The notes: generated from the sequence alone by a model not told the origin. 32,045 nucleotides of DNA from an uncultured Muribaculaceae bacterium (GCA_910583775.1 CAJTYD010000024.1:1-32045), one strand, 5' to 3'; numbered from the stretch's first letter, positions 16,028-24,252 are shown. Made by a program: numbers and translations.

Positions 16028-16995
16028 ATTTTAGAACTGAATACAACGGCAGGAGGGTATCGGAGCCTCTTGATGTCTCGCGTCCCGTGGTATTGCTCGG
16101 ATCCTGCTTCACCACATCGATAGGAGAGCGTATGCGGGCAGGCAGATGGCGTGCCTATCCCAATCCCTGCGGCGTGCTTTACAATCCGATGTCGATAGCG
16201 ATGGTTCTGGAGACAGCGCTTTCGGAGAATCCTGAGAGTGTGTTTGCCGAATCGGTCGTGGAGCGGGAGGGGAGATGGGTGTCGTGGCTTACGGATTCAA
16301 AAGTGAGCGGCTCGTCGCCCGAAGAATGCGTCGCTATGCTGACAGAGCGTTTTTCTGACTTGAAAAGATGCCTTGCCGAGTGCTCCTCCGTGATCATAAC
16401 TTTTGGAACGTCATGGATCTATGAACTTGCGGATTCAACGGGCTGTGTCGTTGCCAACTGCCATAAATTCCCGGAAAAGAGATTTGTCAGACGGCGCCTC
16501 TCGCCGGAGGAGATTTCAGAAAGATGGAGGCAGACAATCGGGATGATAAACGAATGTTGCGGCAGGAAGCGCTTTATCTTTACGGTGAGCCCGATCAGGC
16601 ATCTCCGAGACGGATTCGAGGGGAATTCTGTTTCAAAAGCGGCCCTTATGCTCGCCTGCGCTGACATCTGTCGTGCTGACGATGCGGTATATTTCCCATC
16701 TTTCGAAATAATGAACGATGATCTGCGCGACTATCGCTTCTATGCCTCCGATATGCTGCATCCCTCCGACACCGCTGTGGAATATATATGGAGCAAGTTC
16801 AGGGAGGAGTTCATATCTGAAGAAGATAACCGGATTCTCGACGATGGGGAGAAGGTGACGAAAGCGTTGAATCACCGTCCGATCATAGCGGGAACCTCAT
16901 GCGGAGAGACCGACCGGAAGAGAGAATACAGCGAGCAGGCTCTTGAAAGGCTTGCCCTCTTTCTCGACCGCCATCCCGGAATGCTCGGCATCTAA
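16024..16995 (+). CDS. GSCFA domain protein
   Basis: A 323-residue protein of the GSCFA family, named for its GSCF(A/T) motif, here VVLLGSCFTTSIGERM at about residues 23-38. Other family segments are NPCGVLYNPMSIA, ITFGTSWIY, NCHKFPEKRFVRRRLSPEEI, FTVSPIRHLRDGFEGNSVSKA and the C-terminal YASDMLHPSDTAVEYIW. These blocks fit an SGNH-like hydrolase fold (Gly-Ser near the start, Asp-x-x-His at DMLHPSD), but the substrate is not established. It is translationally coupled to dtd by a 4-bp overlap and ends at a strong hairpin shared with the convergent valS gene. Confidence 0.92.
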   Translation: MNFRTEYNGRRVSEPLDVSRPVVLLGSCFTTSIGERMRAGRWRAYPNPCGVLYNPMSIAMVLETALSENPESVFAESVVEREGRWVSWLTDSKVSGSSPEECVAMLTERFSDLKRCLAECSSVIITFGTSWIYELADSTGCVVANCHKFPEKRFVRRRLSPEEISERWRQTIGMINECCGRKRFIFTVSPIRHLRDGFEGNSVSKAALMLACADICRADDAVYFPSFEIMNDDLRDYRFYASDMLHPSDTAVEYIWSKFREEFISEEDNRILDDGEKVTKALNHRPIIAGTSCGETDRKREYSEQALERLALFLDRHPGMLGI

Positions 16996-17024
16996 CGACA
17001 GAATGCCCGGCATCTGATAACCGG

Positions 17025-17060
17025 AATGGGCTGCGATCAACCGGATCGCAGCCCATTCTT
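17025..17060. terminator. bidirectional hairpin terminator between the GSCFA gene and valS
   Basis: A 14-bp stem (17025-17038 with 17044-17057; core GGGCTGCGATC) with a 5-nt loop, followed by CTTTCTCC. It lies 30 bp past the GSCFA gene and 25 bp past valS. The U-tract is imperfect in both directions. Confidence 0.75.
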
Positions 17061-17081
17061 TCTCCTGATTGTGAAATTCTT

Positions 17082-19709
17082 TTATTTATTCAATGCTTCG
17101 ATAGCCGCGCGAATCGTGGCGAGCTTCTCTTCGGCGTCGCTTTTCTTTTTCTTTTCTACGGCGACGACTGCTTCGGGAGCGTTGGCCACGAATTTTTCGT
17201 TGGCGAGTTTTTTCTCCACCCCGGCAAGGAATTTGGTGTAGTATTCAAGATCCTTGTTGAGTTTTGCAAGTTCCTCCTCTACGTTGATCTTGTCTTCGAG
17301 AGGGATGCTGTATTCAGTGGCGCCGACGATGAATGACGGTGATGTCGGATTCTTCTCCTCGACAAGATCGATCATCGAAAGATTTCCCATCTTGGTGAGA
17401 ATAGGATCGAGGCCGGAAATGTGGCTTCCCTTTATGTGAAGCTGAAGCGGCTCTTTCTGGGGAATCTGTTTCTGCTTGCGGATGGTGCGGATGCCGGCGA
17501 CGATCTGCTTGAGCGTCTCGAATTCGGAGATGATCGAGCCGTTGTATTCCTTGCATTCGGGCAGACGCGCGTACATGATACTCTCTCCTGGTTTGCGTTC
17601 GGCGAGGTGTTGCCAGAGTTCCTCGGTGATGAACGGCATGAAGGGATGCAGGAGCTTGAGCAGGGCGTCGAGGAAGCGGAGCGTTGCCTCGTAAGTGTTC
17701 GCGTCGATAGGAGAGCCGTATGCCGGTTTCACGACCTCGAGATACCATGATGAATACTCATCCCAGAAGAGTTTGTAGATGGCCATAAGGGCCTCGGAGA
17801 TTCTGAATTTAGACATCAGGTCGTCGACCTCGGCGGTGGTGTTGTCGAGCACGGCCTCAAACCATTCGACGGCAAGCTTTGCGCTTTCGGGCTGCGAGAC
17901 GTTCCCGTCGACCTGCCAGCCTTTAACCAGACGGAAGGCATTCCAGATCTTGTTGCAGAAATTGCGGCCCTGTTCGCACAGAGAGTCGTCATACATGATG
18001 TCGTGGCCGGCGGGAGCGGCGAGCATCAGACCCATGCGGACGCCGTCGGCGCCGAAACGGTCGATGAGCTCCAGCGGATCGGGAGAATTGCCGAGCGACT
18101 TCGACATCTTGCGGCCAAGCTTGTCGCGGACGATGCCTGTGAAATATACGTTTTTGAAAGGCTTTTCTCCTGTGAACTCATATCCGGACACAATCATGCG
18201 CGCAACCCAGAAGAAGATGATGTCGGGAGCGGTGACGAGATCGGTGGTGGGATAATAGTATTTGAATTCCTTGTTGTCGGGATCGAGGATTCCGTCGAAA
18301 AGCGATATTGGCCAGAGCCATGACGAGAACCAGGTGTCGAGGCAGTCGGGATCGCGGGTAAGGTCGGCAAGCGTAAGGCCGGAATTTCCTGTCTTCTCGA
18401 TAGCCTTGAGGAGAGCCTCCTCCTCGTTTTCGGCAACGACATATCCTCCTCCGGGGAGGAACCATGCCGGAATCTGATGTCCCCACCATAGCTGGCGCGA
18501 GATGCACCAGTCCTTGATGTTGGTCATCCAGTGGCGGTAGGTGTTCTTGAATTTAGAGGGAACGAACTTGATGCTGTCGTTCATCACGGCCTCGAGCGCG
18601 GGAGACACGATCTTGTCCATCTTCACGAACCACTGCATGGAGAGCTTCGGCTCGATCACGGCATCGGTGCGCTCGGAATGGCCTACCTTGTTTACGTAAT
18701 CCTCCACCTTCTCGACGAGTCCTGCCTCGGCGAGATCCTTCATGATCTGCCTGCGGACATCGAAGCGGTCCATGCCGACATACATGCCGCCGGCCTGGGA
18801 GATCGTCCCGTTGTCGTTGAAGATATCGATCGACGGAAGGTTGTATTTGTCGCCGAGCATATAGTCGTTGACATCGTGAGCCGGAGTGACCTTGAGGCAG
18901 CCGGTTCCGAAATCCATTTCGACGTAGTCATCCATGATGATCGGCACCGAGCGGCCGACGAGAGGAACGATGACGCGCTTGCCTTTCAGCCAGGTGTAGC
19001 GTTCGTCGTTGGGGTTGACGCAGACTGCGGTGTCGCCCAGGATTGTTTCGGGGCGGGTAGTGGCTACGACGATATATTTATCGCCTTCTCCCTCCACCTT
19101 ATAGCGAAGGTGGAAAAGATGGCTCTGTTCCTCCTTGTAGATCACCTCTTCATCGGAGAGGGCGGTGAGTGCCTGCGGATCCCAGTTCACCATACGGACT
19201 CCGCGATAGATCAGACCTTTGTCGTAAAGATGGTTGAAAACGCGGATCACGCTCTTCGATCGTTTCTCGTCCATGGTGAAGGCAGTGCGCTCCCAGTCGC
19301 ACGACGCGCCGAGCTTGCGGAGCTGCGAGAGAATGATGCCGCCGTATTTGTCGGTCCAGTCCCAGGCGTGGTGAAGGAATTCCTCGCGCGAGATGTCACT
19401 TTTCTTAATTCCCTCTGAGGCCAGTTTGGCAACCACCTTGGCCTCGGTGGAAATAGCGGCATGGTCTGTTCCGGGAACCCACAGCGCGTTCTTTCCCATC
19501 ATGCGTGCGCGGCGCGTCAGGATGTCCTGGATAGTGTTGTTGAGCATGTGGCCCATGTGAAGCACTCCGGTCACGTTCGGCGGCGGAATCACGATGGTGT
19601 ATGGTTCGCGTTCATCTGGCTCAGAGTGGAACAGACGGTGTTCCATCCAATATGCATACCATTTGTCTTCCACTTCGGAAGGATTGTATTTGGATGCTAA
19701 CTCATTCAT
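17082..19709 (-). CDS. valS: valine--tRNA ligase
   Basis: A class I synthetase with editing domain that charges tRNA-Val. The 875-residue protein has PPPNVTGVLHMGHML at 42-56 (HMGH 51-54), the CP1 editing insert with ATTRPETILGDTAVCVNP, the SRQLWWGHQIPAW segment, and KMSKS as RKMSKSLGNSPDPLELI. Anticodon-binding domain and a C-terminal coiled-coil arm (LNKDLEYYTKFLAGVEKKLANEKF onward) complete the standard architecture. It has its own upstream promoter (19815-19822) next to the 253-bp inverted-repeat element and is separated from hflX-DUF4954 by 402 bp. Confidence 0.98.
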   Translation of the reverse strand: MNELASKYNPSEVEDKWYAYWMEHRLFHSEPDEREPYTIVIPPPNVTGVLHMGHMLNNTIQDILTRRARMMGKNALWVPGTDHAAISTEAKVVAKLASEGIKKSDISREEFLHHAWDWTDKYGGIILSQLRKLGASCDWERTAFTMDEKRSKSVIRVFNHLYDKGLIYRGVRMVNWDPQALTALSDEEVIYKEEQSHLFHLRYKVEGEGDKYIVVATTRPETILGDTAVCVNPNDERYTWLKGKRVIVPLVGRSVPIIMDDYVEMDFGTGCLKVTPAHDVNDYMLGDKYNLPSIDIFNDNGTISQAGGMYVGMDRFDVRRQIMKDLAEAGLVEKVEDYVNKVGHSERTDAVIEPKLSMQWFVKMDKIVSPALEAVMNDSIKFVPSKFKNTYRHWMTNIKDWCISRQLWWGHQIPAWFLPGGGYVVAENEEEALLKAIEKTGNSGLTLADLTRDPDCLDTWFSSWLWPISLFDGILDPDNKEFKYYYPTTDLVTAPDIIFFWVARMIVSGYEFTGEKPFKNVYFTGIVRDKLGRKMSKSLGNSPDPLELIDRFGADGVRMGLMLAAPAGHDIMYDDSLCEQGRNFCNKIWNAFRLVKGWQVDGNVSQPESAKLAVEWFEAVLDNTTAEVDDLMSKFRISEALMAIYKLFWDEYSSWYLEVVKPAYGSPIDANTYEATLRFLDALLKLLHPFMPFITEELWQHLAERKPGESIMYARLPECKEYNGSIISEFETLKQIVAGIRTIRKQKQIPQKEPLQLHIKGSHISGLDPILTKMGNLSMIDLVEEKNPTSPSFIVGATEYSIPLEDKINVEEELAKLNKDLEYYTKFLAGVEKKLANEKFVANAPEAVVAVEKKKKSDAEEKLATIRAAIEALNK

Positions 19710-19814
19710 GTAGTTATCTGTTTAAAGGGTATGTTAAACGGTTCTCCGGCCCTCGGGGCAGGACGGCAGGTCATGTTTCTCCCTAAGAAGGCAGATATCA
19801 GACCTTTCAGACTG

Positions 19815-19822
19815 CAAAGTTA
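19815..19822 (-). promoter_or_regulatory. candidate -7 box for valS
   Basis: The minus strand reads TAACTTTG, an exact TAnnTTTG match, 105 bp upstream of the start. The -33 position lies inside the left terminal repeat of the element at 19836-20088. Confidence 0.6.
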
Positions 19823-19835
19823 ATAAAAATCCTTA

Positions 19836-20088
19836 AGAAACTGTTTAAATTTATTTTCAAAGGATTTTGAGAAGATTATTGAGATGTTTTCCTTACAGGC
19901 AATCGCCTTGCATTCGGCATAGCCCAAGAATTGGTCTCTGCTCTCATTTTTGGCGATTTCGCAAGTTGAGAAAGGAGAAACCTTTCGGTTTCGACTGCCG
20001 AAACTTGGCGTAAACAGCCAAAAAGATTCTTAAAAGCCTTGAAAGAATTCTTATAATAGTATTTTCGAAAGAAATTTAAACAGTTTCT
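19836..20088. repeat. MITE-like inverted-repeat element, copy C (253 bp)
   Basis: Fills most of the valS / DUF4954 gap. The ends are a perfect 16-bp inverted repeat (GAAACTGTTTAAATTT at 19837-19852 and its complement at 20072-20087), and similarity continues inward: 19855-19881 resembles the reverse complement of about 20010-20047. Internally TCGGCA and TGCCGA, flanked by CGCC and GGCG, pair across the centre, and AAAGG pairs with CCTTT. The terminus matches those of the 7985-8177 and 23044-23235 elements at about 17 of 20 positions, but the interior differs. TAA stands on both outer sides and may be a 3-bp target duplication. No transposase is encoded. Confidence 0.75.
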
Positions 20089-20111
20089 AAGATATCTTTT
20101 AGAAATAAGCT

Positions 20112-21797
20112 CTAAAGTCGCATCATGTCGGATTCAGCTTTAAGCTCGCGCACGGTCTTGTTGTGGTCTTCGTCGATCATCCGGTCGTATTCCTTCGATC
20201 TTTCTGCGATGGTGTCAGGTTCAAGACAGAGATAGTCCTTGAATTTCAGCTTGATCCATTCGTTTTCAAATTCGGGATAGCGACGGAAGGCTTCGTCAAG
20301 CAAAGCTTCGATACCTGCTACTGTATCGGTCTCCATGATTCTCTTAAGCATGAACCTCGGCATAAGCAACCCCGCGAGATCCACCCATTCGAACGGTTCC
20401 GCGGCATCCGATGCGCATTCGGCTTTGTCGAAGGGAAGATGACAGGATATATACTTGAAGATAGCTATTTCGTAAAGGTGTATGGCCTTGTCGAGAGAGC
20501 TGCGCATGAATTTCAATCCTTTGTATCTCACGAATCGGTCGACGTCGAGAGGCTTGTCCTGTAGACTCCTGATCACGTCGAGGGCACGCACCATGGCGTT
20601 TACCGTAACGGGGTTGAGAACCGGATAGATGATGCGGTCGTTCATTGGAATATTCTTTCCTTTCCTTCTGTCGCGTGAAGGCCATTTCTTTTCATCGCGG
20701 ATCAGGCCGCAGCTGCGGAGCATGGCTCCTGGAGTGACGACCGTGGCGCCTCGTTCGTCGCCGAAAAGGTAGGAGAATGGGAAGACGGAGGTGTCGGGAT
20801 GGGTCTTGTGCTGGCCCATAAGCAGGGAGAAGGCTCCGACCTTGGCTCCGAGCATGAGGTATGAGCCTGAAGATGTCTTCACACCCCGTTCCATGATTCC
20901 GCAGTGAACCGGTCCGACCTTGTACATGTGGTTGCTCTGGTTCGTTCCGCTACCTGCGTTCATGAACGACGTCTGGCATCCGATAAGAAGCGTGGATTTG
21001 TGCATGCTTACGGTGTAAGGGCCGGCGAAAAGGGCGCAGGCCTCGCCGTTTTCAAGGCTGCAGTTGGCGAAGAAGAGGGAGTCGTGGGCGGTGAATCCTT
21101 TCTCGAGTGCCGCTCCCTGCCCTATGTAGCAGTTTCTTACGATGGCTCCTGAATTGACCGCGCCGTCCTCGAGGATGAAGTTTTCGGCATCCACGCCGGC
21201 TCCGATCTGCGCCAGACCCTTATCCGGAGCGGCGTTGTTGATCACGAGTCCGTTCCTGAGGCTGGCGGCTCCTCTGACGGAGATATTCTCGCCTATACTG
21301 ACGTTGACGATTGTGCCGCAATGTCTGATTTCCGAGCGTGCCCCTATCTCGTGGAGGGGAGCGAAAGAATCGATGTGACGGTCGAGATCCTCTTTGAGCA
21401 CGGCGTCTCTCCATTCCGGCTCACGAGCCATCAAGGTGGCGAGCTGTGCCGAAAGTCCCGGGAAAATCCTTACTGCACGGCTCCCGGTCTCGTCGAGGAC
21501 GCCGACTTCGGTTCCGACGCCGCAACGGGCTCCGGGCTCGAACTCGATCAGGCTCGTCCGCTCGATGGCTACGTTGTCGCCGAGCGTCACGTTGACAAGC
21601 TTCACCTCTTCGAGCATGGCTCCCTTGTCGGCCTCGAGGGCGCCGATACGGATGTCGCTTTCGAACGTCACGTTCAGGGGAACGCCAAGGTCGGTGCGAT
21701 CCGTGATCATGACGCGGCTCCAGTCGCTGCTGCGGCAGCCCTGCCTTTCAAGCCGGATTATCTCCTCGGGTTTGAGATTCCTGTATTTATCAGTCAT
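20112..21797 (-). CDS. DUF4954 family protein, predicted beta-helix
   Basis: A 561-residue protein from the ATG at 21797 (TDKYRNLKPEEI); the frame is open 14 codons further inside hflX, but the later start gives the family-like N-terminus. The middle is a long run of hexapeptide-like turns (GVGTEVGVLDETG, ISVRGAASLRNGLVINN, NSGAIVRNCYIGQGAALEKG, MLGAKVGAFSLLMGQHKTHPD) indicating a left-handed parallel beta-helix as in acyl- and nucleotidyl-sugar transferases. The C-terminal about 190 residues are helical. No catalytic function is established. The ATG overlaps the hflX stop by 8 bp, so the two are translationally coupled. The inverted-repeat element 19836-20088 begins 23 bp after its stop and may end the transcript. 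Confidence 0.88.
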   Translation of the reverse strand: MTDKYRNLKPEEIIRLERQGCRSSDWSRVMITDRTDLGVPLNVTFESDIRIGALEADKGAMLEEVKLVNVTLGDNVAIERTSLIEFEPGARCGVGTEVGVLDETGSRAVRIFPGLSAQLATLMAREPEWRDAVLKEDLDRHIDSFAPLHEIGARSEIRHCGTIVNVSIGENISVRGAASLRNGLVINNAAPDKGLAQIGAGVDAENFILEDGAVNSGAIVRNCYIGQGAALEKGFTAHDSLFFANCSLENGEACALFAGPYTVSMHKSTLLIGCQTSFMNAGSGTNQSNHMYKVGPVHCGIMERGVKTSSGSYLMLGAKVGAFSLLMGQHKTHPDTSVFPFSYLFGDERGATVVTPGAMLRSCGLIRDEKKWPSRDRRKGKNIPMNDRIIYPVLNPVTVNAMVRALDVIRSLQDKPLDVDRFVRYKGLKFMRSSLDKAIHLYEIAIFKYISCHLPFDKAECASDAAEPFEWVDLAGLLMPRFMLKRIMETDTVAGIEALLDEAFRRYPEFENEWIKLKFKDYLCLEPDTIAERSKEYDRMIDEDHNKTVRELKAESDMMRL

Positions 21798-23043
21798 TTG
21801 AATTATCCTGATTGTCGTCGGCCTGTTCCAGATCGTCATATTTCTGAAACAGAAAATCGTTATATGGGAAGCGCTCCGTATGGATCTCCTTCGCCTTCTG
21901 GTAAAGCATGTCCTTGAGCGCGTCGATGTTTATCTTTTTCTTTGCGGAGATGAAAACGCAGTTGTTGTCCATTTTCGACATCCATGTTTTCTCGAACTCC
22001 TCGAGAGGAATGTTCTCGCGCGTGCGAGGCGTGAGGTCGTCGGGATCTTTGGGCACGTATGAGAATGCGTCTATTTTGTTAAAGACGAGAATCATAGGCT
22101 TCTCGGCCGCTCCGCATACTTCCGCGAGAGTCTTGTTGACCACTTCTATCTGCTCTTCGAACTGCGGATGGCTCACGTCGACGACATGGACGAGAATGTC
22201 AGCCTCCCTGACCTCGTCGAGGGTGGATTTGAACGAGTCGACAAGATGGGTCGGCAGCTTTCGGATGAATCCGACGGTGTCGGAGAGGAGGAAGGGCAGA
22301 TTGTCGATTATCACTTTCCGGACGGTGGTGTCGAGGGTTGCGAAGAGTTTGTTCTCGGCAAAGACATCGCTCTTGCTCAGCAGGTTCATAAGAGTCGACT
22401 TGCCGACGTTGGTATATCCCACGAGGGCGACGCGGGTGAGTTTGCCGCGGTTTTTACGCTGAATGCTTTTCTGGCTGTCGATTTTCCTGAGCTCTTCCTT
22501 GAGTCGTGCGATCTTGTCGAGGATGATTCGCCTGTCGGTCTCGATCTGGGTCTCTCCGGGGCCTCTCATTCCGATACCGCCGCGCTGCCGTTCGAGGTGA
22601 GTCCACATTCTTGTGAGTCGGGGGAGGAGGTATTGGTATTGGGCGAGCTCAACCTGAGTGCGCGCCGTGGCCGTCTGCGCCCTTTTTGCGAAAATATCGA
22701 GGATGAGGCTGGTGCGGTCGAGAATCTTCACCTTCAGCTCCTTCTCGATGTTTGCAACCTGTTTCGGCGAAAGGTCGTCGTCGAAAATCACGAGGCCGAT
22801 CTCGTTGTCTTCGACATACTGGCGTATCTCGTCGAGCTTTCCGGTGCCGACGTATGTTCTGGGGTTCGGATAGTCAAGTTTCTGAACAAACCGTTTCTGA
22901 GGCTCCGCTCCGGCGGTCTGTGCCAGAAAATCGAGTTCGTCGAGATATTCGTTCGCTTTAGTCTCGCTTTGTAATTTTGTGGCAAGTGCGACAAGCACGG
23001 CTTTTTCGTTAGCCTCTTTGTTGATTATATTGTCTTCAATCAT
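21790..23043 (-). CDS. hflX: ribosome-associated GTPase HflX
   Basis: HflX binds the 50S subunit and splits stalled ribosomes, for example after heat stress. The 417-residue protein has the HflX N-terminal domain (NPRTYVGTGKLDEI, FDDDLSPKQVANIEKEL, DRTSLILDIFAKRAQTATAR), the glycine-rich GGIGMRGPGETQIETDRR at 155-172, and a GTPase domain: VGYTNVGKST at 208-217, DTVGF at 255, NKID at 322, SAKKK. The C-terminus ends in a short acidic Asp/Asn/Gln tail. The start codon lies one base inside the edge of repeat copy B; a perfect promoter sits beyond the repeat. The downstream partner is the DUF4954 gene (8-bp overlap). Confidence 0.97.
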   Translation of the reverse strand: MIEDNIINKEANEKAVLVALATKLQSETKANEYLDELDFLAQTAGAEPQKRFVQKLDYPNPRTYVGTGKLDEIRQYVEDNEIGLVIFDDDLSPKQVANIEKELKVKILDRTSLILDIFAKRAQTATARTQVELAQYQYLLPRLTRMWTHLERQRGGIGMRGPGETQIETDRRIILDKIARLKEELRKIDSQKSIQRKNRGKLTRVALVGYTNVGKSTLMNLLSKSDVFAENKLFATLDTTVRKVIIDNLPFLLSDTVGFIRKLPTHLVDSFKSTLDEVREADILVHVVDVSHPQFEEQIEVVNKTLAEVCGAAEKPMILVFNKIDAFSYVPKDPDDLTPRTRENIPLEEFEKTWMSKMDNNCVFISAKKKINIDALKDMLYQKAKEIHTERFPYNDFLFQKYDDLEQADDNQDNSND

Positions 23044-23235
23044 TGAAGTTGTTTTAACTTATTTTCGTTGTATAATTCTGAAGAAGTTTAAACTTTATGG
23101 CAATCTTCATTAATCTTTTGGGCATCTTTGTCCGTTTTCATCGGGATCCACCTTGAGGTTGATCCCTCTTCAACCGAACAAACCTGCTCCAAAATATTAA
23201 TAAATCTTACCATAAAAATAAGTTAAACAACTTCA
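23044..23235 (+). repeat. MITE-like structured repeat, copy B (192 bp)
   Basis: Ends are inverted repeats: 23044-23063 matches the reverse complement of 23216-23235 with one 1-base gap. The outer stem TTTGTCCG (23127-23134) pairs with CGAACAAA (23175-23182), and an inner 24-nt hairpin sits at 23143-23166. Against copy A (7985-8177), paired positions change together: G-C to T-A in the outer stem and A-T to G-C in the inner stem, and a C-C mismatch becomes T-A. One inner pair is lost in B. The element begins immediately upstream of the hflX ATG and lies between it and the promoter at 23268-23299. The rest of the gap to 23389 holds that promoter and a hairpin at 23304-23332. Confidence 0.85.
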
Positions 23236-23267
23236 GATGGTTCATTGGTAATTTCCGTTTCCGGCTA

Positions 23268-23299
23268 CAAATATAGATATTTCTTCTATATAGAACAAA
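23268..23299 (-). promoter_or_regulatory. consensus promoter for hflX-DUF4954
   Basis: The minus strand reads TTTG (23299-23296), 20 bp, then TATATTTG (23275-23268), a full consensus match. The predicted start near 23260 gives an hflX leader of about 217 nt, almost all of it repeat copy B. Confidence 0.8.
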
Positions 23300-23303
23300 C
23301 GAC

Positions 23304-23332
23304 GGGCCAAAATCGCCATGCGATTCCGGCCC
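23304..23332 (-). terminator. weak hairpin downstream of the OmpH-like gene
   Basis: GGGCC/GGCCC (23304-23308 with 23328-23332) encloses ATCGC/GCGAT (23312-23316 with 23320-23324) with small internal loops. It lies 58 bp past the OmpH-like stop and just before the hflX promoter. The U-tract on the minus strand is poor (GTCGTTTGTT), so terminator function is uncertain. Confidence 0.4.
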
Positions 23333-23389
23333 GGGATGAAAAATCAGGTTTTTAATTTTCTTAAACGTGTCGGTTATGAAATAAAAATA

Positions 23390-23986
23390 TTATTTCTTGA
23401 CTTTATTATATCTTGCGTTTAGACCTTCAACTACTTCGTCGGTGATATCGAGGGCCGGATTGATATAAAGAGTAGACGCTTTCTGGAAGATAGCGTCATA
23501 ACCGCGTTTCTTGTTGTAATCCTTGATGAAGGCTGTAATGGAATCGATCACAGATTTCTGAGCCTGGATGGCTGCGGTCTCGTAACTCGACTGAAGGGAA
23601 GCCATATTGCGCTGAGCCTCGTTCTGCATGCTTGCGATTGTCTGCTGATCCTGTTTGTAGGAAGCTTCTGAGAGGTAGCCGTTGTTCTGCATCTTGTTCT
23701 GCATGGAAGAGGCGAAATTCTGGATCTTGCTTTCGTGGCGCTTGGCGGCGCTCTCCATGTTGGTCTGCATGCGGATCATCTCCTCGTTGTAATCCTTTGC
23801 AAGATTGTATTTGCTCAAAACCGAATCAAGGTCGACATAACGGTAATTAGGAAGGTCAGCGCTGTTCTGGGCCGTTTTTGCCTTTTTGGCGGCAGTATCT
23901 TCTTTACCGTCGGACGAACCGCAGGCTGTGGCGAATAAAGAAAGGACAGCCATTACAACTGCCAGAGAAAAGTGGATTTTTTTCAT
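23390..23986 (-). CDS. OmpH/Skp family periplasmic chaperone-like protein
   Basis: A 198-residue exported protein. The N-terminus is a signal peptide ending in LFATACGSS; a Cys in that position suggests a lipoprotein, although the -3 residue is Ala and so not an ideal lipobox. The mature part has the Skp/OmpH layout: a first strand with YRYVDLDSVLSKYNLAKDY, a long charged coiled-coil arm (about 70-150, rich in Gln, Met and Lys), and a closing segment (KKRGYDAIFQKASTLYINPALDITDEVVEGLNARY) typical of the family. Skp-like proteins hold unfolded outer-membrane proteins in the periplasm. It follows a small membrane peptide gene by 17 bp. Confidence 0.92.
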   Translation of the reverse strand: MKKIHFSLAVVMAVLSLFATACGSSDGKEDTAAKKAKTAQNSADLPNYRYVDLDSVLSKYNLAKDYNEEMIRMQTNMESAAKRHESKIQNFASSMQNKMQNNGYLSEASYKQDQQTIASMQNEAQRNMASLQSSYETAAIQAQKSVIDSITAFIKDYNKKRGYDAIFQKASTLYINPALDITDEVVEGLNARYNKVKK

Positions 23987-24003
23987 TTTTATTTGAAATG
24001 TTG

Positions 24004-24171
24004 TTATTCTGTTTTAATTTGATTCTTTTTCTTTCTGTCATTATGCCGGTTTGCAGGGCGGGATGCGTGATGGCCGCCGTGACATCCGGAGGATTTCGCT
24101 CCTTTGAAGCGAAACGACAACAAAAGTAACGATAATCCTAATAAAACGACAATAAGAAGGGTTAATTTCAC
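24004..24171 (-). CDS. small single-pass membrane protein with Cys/His-rich motif
   Basis: A 55-residue product starting from a GTG at 24171: KLTLLIVVLLGLSLLLLSF membrane segment, then a soluble tail with CHGGHH and many Lys, Arg and Asn. The frame continues to a TTG at 24204, but that codon lies within the predicted promoter -7 box, so it is upstream of the transcript start. Small membrane peptides with a Gly/His-rich tail occur widely in Bacteroidales; I assign it to no named family. It ends 17 bp before the OmpH-like gene and probably heads that operon. Confidence 0.5.
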   Translation of the reverse strand: MKLTLLIVVLLGLSLLLLSFRFKGAKSSGCHGGHHASRPANRHNDRKKKNQIKTE

Positions 24172-24201
24172 TTTTTTTAATGATTTATCTGAATCCGAGT
24201 G

Positions 24202-24209
24202 CAAATTTA
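24202..24209 (-). promoter_or_regulatory. candidate -7 box for the small membrane protein and OmpH-like gene
   Basis: The minus strand reads TAAATTTG, an exact consensus match, about 30 bp before the GTG start. The -33 region is weak. Confidence 0.5.
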
Positions 24210-24252
24210 ACTAAAAAAATGAGAAAAGAATCTTTTTCTGCGATTATTTTGC

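Noticed and set aside
18531..19418. A 295-codon plus-strand frame opposite valS
   Set aside because: It lies wholly antisense to conserved valS domains and has no recognisable motif or promoter.
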